A stretch of 5,231 nucleotides of DNA from an uncultured Bermanella sp. (GTDB lineage: Bacteria; Pseudomonadota; Gammaproteobacteria; Pseudomonadales; Oceanobacteraceae): assembly GCA_913054445.1 (NCBI GenBank), contig CAJXIK010000153.1, positions 1 to 5,231 on the forward strand, given 5' to 3'. The notes below the pieces were generated by a model. It did not search any database. It worked only from the letters and a program-made list of their open reading frames with translations, and was not told where the DNA came from. The position numbers and the translations under genes are program-made. Below, piece by piece: positions 1 to 5,231 of the stretch; within the stretch, counting starts at the first letter, position 1, and every line of letters starts with the position of its first letter.

Positions 1-132
1 CTAAACCTCTAAGCTAAGTTATTTAATATTCTCGACTATTGATCTTTTTTCATTATCGGCCTAAGTGAACTGGCCCATGACGAGCACTTATTACGACAAT
101 GCAGCCCCAGGGAGGAGCAAGGAGGTACAAGC

Positions 133-167
133 AAAAAAGGCGGCACTAAACAGTGCCACCTTTTTTT
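133..167 (-). terminator. Rho-independent terminator of the lipoprotein gene
   Basis: It lies 17 bases past the lipoprotein stop codon. In the minus-strand RNA the stem is GGTGGCACT paired with AGTGCCGCC around a GTTT loop, followed by six U residues. The single non-Watson-Crick position (141 against 158) is a G-U wobble in minus-strand RNA but a C-A mismatch in plus-strand RNA, so the hairpin works better for the minus direction, matching the gene. A-runs opposite the T-tract could allow some bidirectional activity. Confidence 0.9.
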
Positions 168-184
168 ATCCATCGCGCTAAATA

Positions 185-1657
185 TTACTCGAAGGCAGCA
201 GGGATAGTCTTAGCAGCCCATGCAAACCAAGCGTTCTCAGCGGCTGTTACGTTAGGGTTAACCGCACCTACATAATCGGTCGCAGTGAAGAAAGCAGTCG
301 ACCCGTTCGCAGATGCAGGCTCGATAGACGTTACCGCAGCGTTGCCGCCCGTTACTTCAAACGCGCTGCCCAGTTCAACCGTGGCAGAGGCGGTAGGTAC
401 ACCGCTAACTTGGCTGGCAAGCGCACCCTCTTTGGCTGTGACATAGACGTTTTCTGTCTCGCTGTAAGAACCACATTCTGCCAAAAGATTGGTAAGGGTT
501 ACTTGTGTTTCCACATGCTCGACACGCACACACTCTTTATAGTTATCGGCGGCAATATTGACTAAGGTGCCCTGAGTTCCCAACTTAAAGCGGAACAGGT
601 CATCCGCACCTTCTGGGCCGGTCTGGAAGGTGACGTTGGCGATGGTTGGATTAGAGATTGGGGTAGCCGTGTTAGACAAACCCTTGTTATCGGCTTCGAT
701 GCCATGGTCACCCTTATTTACTAGGCCCTGACGCACCAAAGCAAACTGTACGTTACCACGGTAGCCATCATCCCAATCGAGGGATTCATCGCTGTTATCA
801 ATCAAGATTAGGTTTTTAATGTTCACCGCACCACCAAACCATTCGATGCCGTCATCTGCGTTGTTGTACACCATGACGTTTTCGATGCTAGTACCATAAC
901 CCACAGAGTGTAGGGTGATGCCATTCACCTCTGAATCGGGTGCCACCTCGTAACCGCCTTCGGCGACGATTAGGTGAGAGATAGAACCTGAGTTATCGGC
1001 ATCGTCATCACCACCGTGGTAACCTGTGCCCGCTTCATCGGCGGTATTACATAAAACATCAAGTGAGCCTGCACCACATTTATTATTTTTGGCGAAGCCT
1101 TGTATCACTAGACCACCCCACTCCCCTTGACCATCGTAACCGCTATCGAAAGAAGACATAACGATAGGTGCATCTGCCGTGCCCTGAGCTGATATTTTGG
1201 AGCCTCGGGTAATGATTAAAGAGCCACGACCCGATGAACGAAAGTGTACGCCCGCGTCTACCGTTAGTGTCACTCCTGCGTCTTTCACCGCCTGCTTGAC
1301 CTCGGCATCGCTCTTGTCACTATCACCGAGTTCGGCATGACCGCTACCCACAGTGATGTAACCGTTTAGACGGTAAACATTATCTGCCGTCAACGTGGCA
1401 TTTTCGGTGATGCTGCCGTTAAGGTCACATAGAGGGAGATATGCGCCGTCTTCCATTAATAATTCAAGACCAGACTGAGTACCTACCGTGCCGCAAGAAT
1501 CACCCGCTTCGATGGGGGCTTGCACGGGATTGGTTGTTTTCCCTTGTGCCACTGGATCAACCACATCTGGGCTGTCGCTGCTACTACCACCACAACCGGT
1601 CATGGCCGCCGACGCGCCAACTAAAGACATAGCTAAAAATAATTTATTAAGTTTCAT
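185..1657 (-). CDS. Exported lipoprotein with predicted right-handed beta-helix fold, function unknown
   Basis: This 490-residue protein has a lipoprotein signal: Lys-rich N-terminus, hydrophobic stretch, then M19-T20-G21-C22 with Cys22 as the lipidated residue. Gly-Gly-Ser/Asp linker residues follow, and there is no Asp at +2, which fits outer-membrane sorting. Residues about 85-390 carry beta-helix-like strands, including GSLIITRGSKISAQGTADAP (145-164) and WGGLVIQG (180-187). Acidic clusters lie at HGGDDDADNSG (214-224), NADDGIEWFGG (266-276), DESLDWDDGYRG (290-301) and DHGIEADN (317-324). I recognise this motif set from uncharacterised secreted proteins, especially of Bacteroidetes, encoded near TonB receptors; no enzymatic function is known to me. 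Apart from Cys22 there are six cysteines in three close pairs (55/77, 194/203, 376/395), suggesting three disulfides. The C-terminus (FFTATDYVGA at 456-465, then Trp477 and Trp480) looks complete. The start is supported by the signal peptide and a weak GAGAG seven bases upstream. It lies 146 bases downstream of the receptor gene, behind a terminator. Confidence 0.9.
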   Translation of the reverse strand: MKLNKLFLAMSLVGASAAMTGCGGSSSDSPDVVDPVAQGKTTNPVQAPIEAGDSCGTVGTQSGLELLMEDGAYLPLCDLNGSITENATLTADNVYRLNGYITVGSGHAELGDSDKSDAEVKQAVKDAGVTLTVDAGVHFRSSGRGSLIITRGSKISAQGTADAPIVMSSFDSGYDGQGEWGGLVIQGFAKNNKCGAGSLDVLCNTADEAGTGYHGGDDDADNSGSISHLIVAEGGYEVAPDSEVNGITLHSVGYGTSIENVMVYNNADDGIEWFGGAVNIKNLILIDNSDESLDWDDGYRGNVQFALVRQGLVNKGDHGIEADNKGLSNTATPISNPTIANVTFQTGPEGADDLFRFKLGTQGTLVNIAADNYKECVRVEHVETQVTLTNLLAECGSYSETENVYVTAKEGALASQVSGVPTASATVELGSAFEVTGGNAAVTSIEPASANGSTAFFTATDYVGAVNPNVTAAENAWFAWAAKTIPAAFE

Positions 1658-1664
1658 ATTTTCA

Positions 1665-1669
1665 CTCTC
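1665..1669 (-). promoter_or_regulatory. Weak ribosome binding site of the lipoprotein gene
   Basis: The minus strand reads GAGAG followed by seven bases and ATG. It is only a partial Shine-Dalgarno match, but it is well spaced and agrees with the start that gives a complete lipoprotein signal peptide. Confidence 0.5.
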
Positions 1670-1729
1670 ACTTTATGTTTTATTTAAGGTACGAATTAAA
1701 GATAGGAGATTTATATTACGGAAATATTA

Positions 1730-1752
1730 AAATTAAAATATTATTTTAATTT
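1730..1752. repeat. AT-only 23-bp palindrome in the intergenic spacer
   Basis: The arms AAATTAAAATA (1730-1740) and TATTTTAATTT (1742-1752) are perfectly complementary around a single T at 1741. It sits directly after the terminator on the minus strand and about 73 bases before the lipoprotein start, where a promoter for that gene would be expected. It may be a regulator-binding site or only a consequence of AT-rich sequence. A weak minus-strand -10-like TAATAT lies at 1713-1718, but no matching -35 box is seen. Confidence 0.5.
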
Positions 1753-1755
1753 CAT

Positions 1756-1785
1756 AAAAAAGGCCTGCTAGTGCAGGCCTTTTTT
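1756..1785 (-). terminator. Perfect intercistronic terminator between receptor and lipoprotein genes
   Basis: The arms 1756-1768 and 1773-1785 are perfectly complementary over 13 bases: six A residues plus GGCCTGC pairing with GCAGGCC plus six T residues, around a four-base loop. It begins 18 bases after the receptor stop codon. Because both sides carry A/T tracts it could terminate in either direction. It should end most receptor transcripts, so the lipoprotein gene needs read-through or its own promoter. Confidence 0.92.
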
Positions 1786-1803
1786 ATCTGATATTTTTTT
1801 AAC

Positions 1804-4794
1804 CTAAAGCGGCATGGATATACCTAGGTTAATTTCGCTTCCTTTTTTATACTTGCGGTACACCAACCCACCCTGCGTGAGTTCGTATGCTTCATCTGTG
1901 ATATTTTTAAGCTTAACTTTAAGGGTTAAATCGTCTGACAACTCTTGGGAATAGTTAAAATCTAGTTGCGTCCTTGCTTCTTTAAATATATTCGGCTCAT
2001 TGCCTATGACGATGGCATCGAGCGATTCACCCTGATAATTTACCAACAAGGTAAATTCGCTGCCCATCTCCATATCGTCGAGACCAAACTGTAAGTTTGC
2101 TAAGTTGTCTGGCTGCCCCTGCATGGCTTGTGTGCGTAATTCACTGGCCACCTGCAACACCACCTCGGAATCAATTTGGGCGTAGTTACCCGCGATAAAG
2201 CTCGAGTAGCGAGAAAATTCTAATTCACGCCTAAAGTCAATTTCGAAGCCAGAAAGCTCGCCCTCTTCGGCGTTGGCAAAGGTGCGAACATCTCCCCCAG
2301 TTTTTAGAGTTTTCTCGATGGGGCGTTGAAAATCTTTAGTGAAGTAAGCCACCGATACGCTGTCGCTATCGGTTAAATAATATTCTAGGCGTACATCTAT
2401 ATTACTCACCTCTGAACTTTGTAGTTTGGAGTTACCCACGAAAGTATCATTGGTTTCTGGGTCTATATAAAAGGCGTTGGATATTTCCCGGAAATCCGGA
2501 CGGTTAATGGTGTCGTAGACCGAGGCACGGGCCTGTACATTTTCATTAATGTGATAAAGCAGGCTCAAGGAGGTAAAGACCTTGTCGTCTGACACGTCGG
2601 CGTTTTCTGCCACCGGGTTGTCGATGGTGGAAGCGATGGTAAAGGTATTTAACTTCATTTTAGAATCTTCGGCACGGGCACCCACTAAAACCTTGAACTG
2701 CTCAAACATTTCAAATTCGGTCATGAGGTAATAGGACGTTAAATCCCAGCTCACATCATAATTACCTGCCGGCGAGCTGGCATCCTCCACCCCGGCATCA
2801 CCACTGGCAATAGAAGCCGCCACCACGCTGTCTATGTCGAGGTTACCCTGGTAGTCATTGGCTTTTGGCGTACTGCCCTTATATTTCACGTTGGCACTGT
2901 CGGCATCGCGTTCACGATTAAACATAGATGCACCGTATTTAAGCCCCACCTGCATGTGATCATTGACAAAGATTGTTGAAGCCAAATCTAGGCTAATATC
3001 GGTATTTTCATCGGTTAGCTCGTAGTAGTCGCGCTGCACCGAACTCCACACTAGGGTGTAGTCTTCGGCGGCATCTTCAGGGTCTCTTTCGAAGCTATAA
3101 CTACGCTCATCTGGGGATTCTAAGGTGGCTTGCGATACCGAGAACTGCCAATTTAATTCCGTCTCCAGGGTATCGGCAAAGAAGTGCTCACCGGTAAATT
3201 GCTGGAAGAAAAACTGGCGCTCTGACCAGCCCAGGTTATATTCGATGGACTCCTGATCTTGGTCGCCACCCGTACCGGCTTTCATGACGTTCTCACTATG
3301 AGTTTGTCTAAGCAACATAGTGTTGCTGGTGAACTCATGCTCCCCCATCACTAAACCAACACTGATGCCGCCTCCTAGGTTGATGTCATTGACGGTACGT
3401 TTTTCAGCGTAATCATCATCTAGCAACAGGGAACCGCCCGATTCGAGATAGCTATTTTGCTCACGATCTTCTTGCTGCCATTTGTTTGTGTACTTAAATG
3501 AGCCCGTGTAACCGACTTGTACACGGCCATCATCAAATAACGTATTACCCATGCTCATTTCTAGCGAGGCATTTGGCAGCACGGTAGATTTTTCGGTGCC
3601 TAAGTTTTCAGAAAAGGAGCGAGCCACTGACGTTTTAGAGGCCGATGAATTTTCGTCTAAGGTACTAAACTCACTGGGCTTAGCACGGTCGCCATCGGCA
3701 CCGACACCCAACACATCGCTGGACTCTGCCGCTTGCACGTCACGCTCGTTTAACGTTAAAGCCGAAACGCCCCCCAGTGAAGCGGATATTTTTCCTGAGA
3801 ATGACTCTGGAAATTTCTTGGTTTTTAAACGAATCGCCGCGCCCGTTGAATCGGCATAGCTATCTGGGGTAAAGGATTTTTGTACATCGATGCCATCGAG
3901 CATGGCGGATGGAAAAATATCCAAGGGCACAACCCGACGACTGGGGTCGGGCGAAGGCAGGCTGGCACCATTTAACATGATACTCGAGTGGCGCTCGTTT
4001 AAGCCGCGCGACACCACGTACTTACCACCCGACACGCTCACACCCGCCACGCGCTTAAGGGCCGATGCGGCGCTAGAATCACCAAAGCGTGCAAACTGTT
4101 CCGCGCCGATGGCATCCAACACGGCACTGGCGTCTCGTTCTTGCGCGGTGGCCGTGGCGGGCACATAAGAGCCCAGCGCCACCACTTCTTCTATGATGCC
4201 ATCGCCAGACAGGCTCAGGTTGCTATTCACCCGCGTGGCCACCTCTGCCAGCACCCGCAGGTTTTTCACTTCTGTCTGCCCGTAATTGGGGTGAGCGATG
4301 TCAATGCTGTAGGCACCACGCGGCAGCGCCAACTGGTAATGGCCGTCGGCGTCGCTCATGGTAAATTGTTGTGAGCCTTGAATTGAGATGCGCGCACCGG
4401 CCACGCCGCCTCCGGTTTCATCCGATTCCACGTAGCCGCTGATGCTGCCTAGCGGAGCGTCTGCTGCCTGCCCTTGATTGTAAACCCGCACCTCTGGCAT
4501 GGCTTCACCGCCCAGCATGTCTACCTGTACTTCGGCGCTTTGCTTTTTCGATGCGGCAAACTCAAACTGCCCGGCCCACTCGCCAAACTGGCTCAGCTCT
4601 ACCTTATGGGTGCCGCCCTGCAAATCGAAGGCGACAAAGCCATTGCTGTTCACCAGCTTCTTGTGGCCATCTACCTGTACTGAAATATTATTGATGGCCT
4701 GGCCATCTTCTGTGATGTAAAAAACGGCCTCACCTGCGTGGGCCGCCGAAAGACTCATGGCGGCAATGGCACCGGCCAATAAACTGCGCTTCAT
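1804..4794 (-). CDS. TonB-dependent outer-membrane receptor with two N-terminal beta-sandwich-like domains
   Basis: This 996-residue protein is a predicted ligand-gated outer-membrane importer energised by TonB-ExbB-ExbD. A Sec signal peptide ends at AHA (residue 20). Residues about 21-95 form a beta-rich domain. Residues 116-195 match a carboxypeptidase-regulatory-like domain (GSISGYVES, then DADGHYQLALPRGAYSIDI). A TonB-box-like IEEVVALGS (201-209) precedes the plug, which has SRGLNERHSSIMLNG (262-276), PSPDPSRRVVPLDIFP (280-295) and VQKSFTPDSYADSTGAAI (304-321). The barrel follows to residue 996, with the family-typical NRPDFRE (764-770) and RPIEKT (824-829). There is no cysteine. The last residue is Leu rather than the usual aromatic residue, although the final strand (EINLGISMPL) looks like a normal closing strand. 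The start is supported by the signal peptide and AGGGGA four bases upstream. Upstream Pho-box-like repeats suggest phosphate control. The substrate cannot be read from the sequence; relatives are often annotated Oar-like or simply TonB-dependent receptor. Confidence 0.95.
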   Translation of the reverse strand: MKRSLLAGAIAAMSLSAAHAGEAVFYITEDGQAINNISVQVDGHKKLVNSNGFVAFDLQGGTHKVELSQFGEWAGQFEFAASKKQSAEVQVDMLGGEAMPEVRVYNQGQAADAPLGSISGYVESDETGGGVAGARISIQGSQQFTMSDADGHYQLALPRGAYSIDIAHPNYGQTEVKNLRVLAEVATRVNSNLSLSGDGIIEEVVALGSYVPATATAQERDASAVLDAIGAEQFARFGDSSAASALKRVAGVSVSGGKYVVSRGLNERHSSIMLNGASLPSPDPSRRVVPLDIFPSAMLDGIDVQKSFTPDSYADSTGAAIRLKTKKFPESFSGKISASLGGVSALTLNERDVQAAESSDVLGVGADGDRAKPSEFSTLDENSSASKTSVARSFSENLGTEKSTVLPNASLEMSMGNTLFDDGRVQVGYTGSFKYTNKWQQEDREQNSYLESGGSLLLDDDYAEKRTVNDINLGGGISVGLVMGEHEFTSNTMLLRQTHSENVMKAGTGGDQDQESIEYNLGWSERQFFFQQFTGEHFFADTLETELNWQFSVSQATLESPDERSYSFERDPEDAAEDYTLVWSSVQRDYYELTDENTDISLDLASTIFVNDHMQVGLKYGASMFNRERDADSANVKYKGSTPKANDYQGNLDIDSVVAASIASGDAGVEDASSPAGNYDVSWDLTSYYLMTEFEMFEQFKVLVGARAEDSKMKLNTFTIASTIDNPVAENADVSDDKVFTSLSLLYHINENVQARASVYDTINRPDFREISNAFYIDPETNDTFVGNSKLQSSEVSNIDVRLEYYLTDSDSVSVAYFTKDFQRPIEKTLKTGGDVRTFANAEEGELSGFEIDFRRELEFSRYSSFIAGNYAQIDSEVVLQVASELRTQAMQGQPDNLANLQFGLDDMEMGSEFTLLVNYQGESLDAIVIGNEPNIFKEARTQLDFNYSQELSDDLTLKVKLKNITDEAYELTQGGLVYRKYKKGSEINLGISMPL

Positions 4795-4798
4795 AATT

Positions 4799-4804
4799 TC
4801 CCCT
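4799..4804 (-). promoter_or_regulatory. Ribosome binding site of the receptor gene
   Basis: The minus strand reads AGGGGA, then AATT, then ATG. The spacing is slightly short, but the purine run supports the start at 4794, which also gives a clean Sec signal peptide. Confidence 0.6.
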
Positions 4805-4830
4805 AGAAATAAGCTCTAGAAAATCGGCAG

Positions 4831-4854
4831 CGGCACTCTGGCCAACCTGTGCCG
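4831..4854. repeat. Inverted repeat in the receptor leader
   Basis: CGGCAC (4831-4836) pairs with GTGCCG (4849-4854) around a 12-base loop that itself contains TGGCCA. It would lie in the 5' untranslated region of the receptor mRNA. Function unknown; six-base arms can occur by chance. Confidence 0.3.
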
Positions 4855-4914
4855 AATTTCGTTAGGTTGTGATTGATAAGGCACCATACGAAAGATGTAT
4901 GACGGATTTGTTAC

Positions 4915-4976
4915 GTGACTATGTGATTGCATGGATGTGACCGTTTCGTGGCTCTAAGATGACATGGGTATGACGA
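4915..4976 (-). promoter_or_regulatory. Weaker second run of Pho-box-like repeats in 11-bp register
   Basis: Reading the minus strand in 11-base steps gives TCGTCAT (4970-4976), ATGTCAT (4959-4965), GAGCCAC (4948-4954), CGGTCAC (4937-4943), ATGCAAT (4926-4932) and TAGTCAC (4915-4921). Four of the six contain GTCA followed by T or C, as in PhoB half-sites. The spacers are less A/T-rich than usual and two units are poor. It is nearer the receptor start than the stronger array and out of phase with it. It could be an auxiliary PhoB site, another regulator's site or partly chance. Confidence 0.4.
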
Positions 4977-5021
4977 GCAGGAGGCGATTAATGTGGCTGT
5001 AGGCCAGGTGGCACGGGGGCT

Positions 5022-5040
5022 GAGCCGCCATAATCGGCTC
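5022..5040. repeat. Short hairpin between the Pho-box array and the receptor leader
   Basis: GAGCCG (5022-5027) and CGGCTC (5035-5040) are perfect inverted repeats around the seven bases CCATAAT. It overlaps the weak -10-like sequence of the candidate promoter, so it could be an operator or a structure at the start of the transcript. No T-tract follows. Confidence 0.4.
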
Positions 5041-5052
5041 GGGCTTTGGAGT

Positions 5053-5081
5053 ATGAAACTTTTATGACAATTTCATGACTG
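5053..5081 (-). promoter_or_regulatory. Pho-box-like array of three 11-bp direct repeats (predicted PhoB site)
   Basis: On the minus strand three seven-base units follow each other at exact 11-base spacing: CAGTCAT (5075-5081), TTGTCAT (5064-5070) and GTTTCAT (5053-5059). They are separated by the A-rich spacers GAAA and AAAA. Against the PhoB half-site CTGTCAT they match at 6, 6 and 5 of 7 positions, and A/T-rich four-base spacers are also part of the known consensus. The array lies about 260 bases upstream of the receptor start. A weak -10-like GATTAT at 5030-5035 lies 17 bases downstream of the last repeat, so the leader would be long, roughly 230 bases. PhoB binding itself is inferred. 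Confidence 0.72.
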
Positions 5082-5084
5082 GGC

Positions 5085-5128
5085 ATCGGCCACGGGGTGG
5101 CCTCGTACGAGCGCACCCCGTGCGCGAT
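5085..5128. repeat. Large nested palindrome upstream of the Pho-box array
   Basis: The element is symmetric about 5106/5107. Outer arms ATCG (5085-5088) and CGAT (5125-5128), main arms CACGGGGTG (5091-5099) and CACCCCGTG (5114-5122), and a central CTCGTACGAG (5102-5111) all pair. The only interruptions are two GC/CG steps on each side. Each arm is also a hairpin by itself: GGCCAC-GGG-GTGGCC (5088-5102) and GCGCA-CCCCG-TGCGC (5111-5125). No T-tract follows on either strand, so it is not a standard terminator. Confidence 0.7.
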
Positions 5129-5191
5129 AGGCGCCGCAGATGCAAAATGGATAACTCACGGGTACGCGCGATTGACCATAATAGGCCGCTC

Positions 5192-5231
5192 ATGACCAAA
5201 CATCCCTTTGCCATGAACACGCAAGGCCATT
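5192..5231 (+). CDS. Possible start of a divergent gene, cut by the window edge
   Basis: An ATG at 5192 opens a frame that stays open to the window end, reading MTKHPFAMNTQGH. A minimal TAGG lies six bases upstream. Only 13 codons are visible, so coding status and product cannot be judged; a second in-frame ATG is at 5213. If real, 4795-5191 is a divergent promoter region shared with the receptor gene. Confidence 0.2.
   Translation, partial: MTKHPFAMNTQGH

Larger units (their letters stand above)
4795..5231. other. Gene-free regulatory region upstream of the receptor
   Basis: No convincing gene is seen in these 437 bases. The longest ATG-started minus-strand frames noticed (38 codons at 4816-4932 and 25 codons at 4954-5031) lack ribosome binding sites and run through repeat arrays. 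The region is instead dense in direct and inverted repeats, listed separately. It also has a 13-base-period direct repeat of minus-strand TTTCTAG (4803-4809 and 4816-4822) just before the ribosome binding site. Confidence 0.75.

Noticed and set aside
119..126. Plus-strand AAGGAGGT, a near-perfect Shine-Dalgarno match
   Set aside because: No start codon follows at a usable distance; the sequence runs straight into the lipoprotein gene's terminator.
1..132. Search for a gene or RNA at the left end
   Set aside because: Short frames are interrupted by stops and no tRNA-like or structured RNA signature is visible; left as unassigned downstream spacer.
1441..1730. Plus-strand open frames of 63 and 80 codons opposite the lipoprotein 5' end
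   Set aside because: They are antisense to a well-supported gene, overlap each other, and show no recognisable domain.
3551..4720. Several plus-strand open frames of 69-102 codons opposite the receptor gene
   Set aside because: They mirror the receptor reading frame in G+C-rich sequence, have no homologous motifs and no plausible ribosome binding sites that I can see.
4885..4901. CATAC-N7-GTATG inverted repeat
   Set aside because: Five-base arms in a region of this length are expected by chance, and no known operator matches.
4816..4932. 38-codon minus-strand open frame in the receptor leader
   Set aside because: No Shine-Dalgarno sequence precedes the ATG, and the frame runs through the weaker repeat array; no sign of a leader peptide.
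4954..5031. 25-codon minus-strand open frame downstream of the Pho-box array
   Set aside because: No ribosome binding site and no recognisable peptide; its start lies within the hairpin and its end within the repeat array.
5061..5231. Minus-strand frame open from the window edge to a TAA inside the Pho-box array, possible 3' end of an upstream gene
   Set aside because: It is Arg/Cys-rich with no recognisable motif, crosses the nested palindrome, and another minus frame is also open at the edge, so there is no basis to call it coding.

Overview
The window looks like chromosomal DNA of a Gram-negative bacterium, most likely a (possibly marine) gammaproteobacterium. The reasons are a TonB-dependent outer-membrane receptor, a lipobox lipoprotein, hairpin/T-tract terminators and PhoB-type 11-bp direct repeats. 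No rRNA, tRNA, transposase, integrase or CRISPR array is visible, and the genus cannot be fixed from this sequence alone.

Layout: both real genes are on the minus strand, so transcription runs from high to low coordinates. Positions 4795-5231 are a gene-free regulatory region of 437 bases. It holds a strong three-repeat Pho-box-like array (5053-5081), a weaker six-step 11-bp array (4915-4976), a large nested palindrome (5085-5128), two smaller hairpins and perhaps the first codons of a divergent gene at the right edge. Positions 1804-4794 encode a 996-residue TonB-dependent receptor with two N-terminal beta-sandwich-like domains, a plug and a beta-barrel. Positions 1658-1803 are an AT-rich spacer with a perfect intercistronic terminator and a 23-bp AT palindrome. 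Positions 185-1657 encode a 490-residue lipoprotein with a predicted right-handed beta-helix. Positions 133-167 are its terminator, and 1-132 hold nothing recognisable.

How the genes may work together: an outer-membrane receptor followed by an exported lipoprotein in the same direction recalls receptor/surface-lipoprotein uptake pairs such as SusC/SusD, although neither protein here is a SusC or SusD homologue by its visible motifs. The upstream Pho-box-like repeats suggest induction by phosphate starvation, so the inferred role is capture and import of a phosphorus-containing or otherwise phosphate-linked ligand. The ligand is unknown and the link rests on the promoter motif. The terminator between the genes suggests that the lipoprotein is made from read-through or from its own promoter, at a level different from the receptor.
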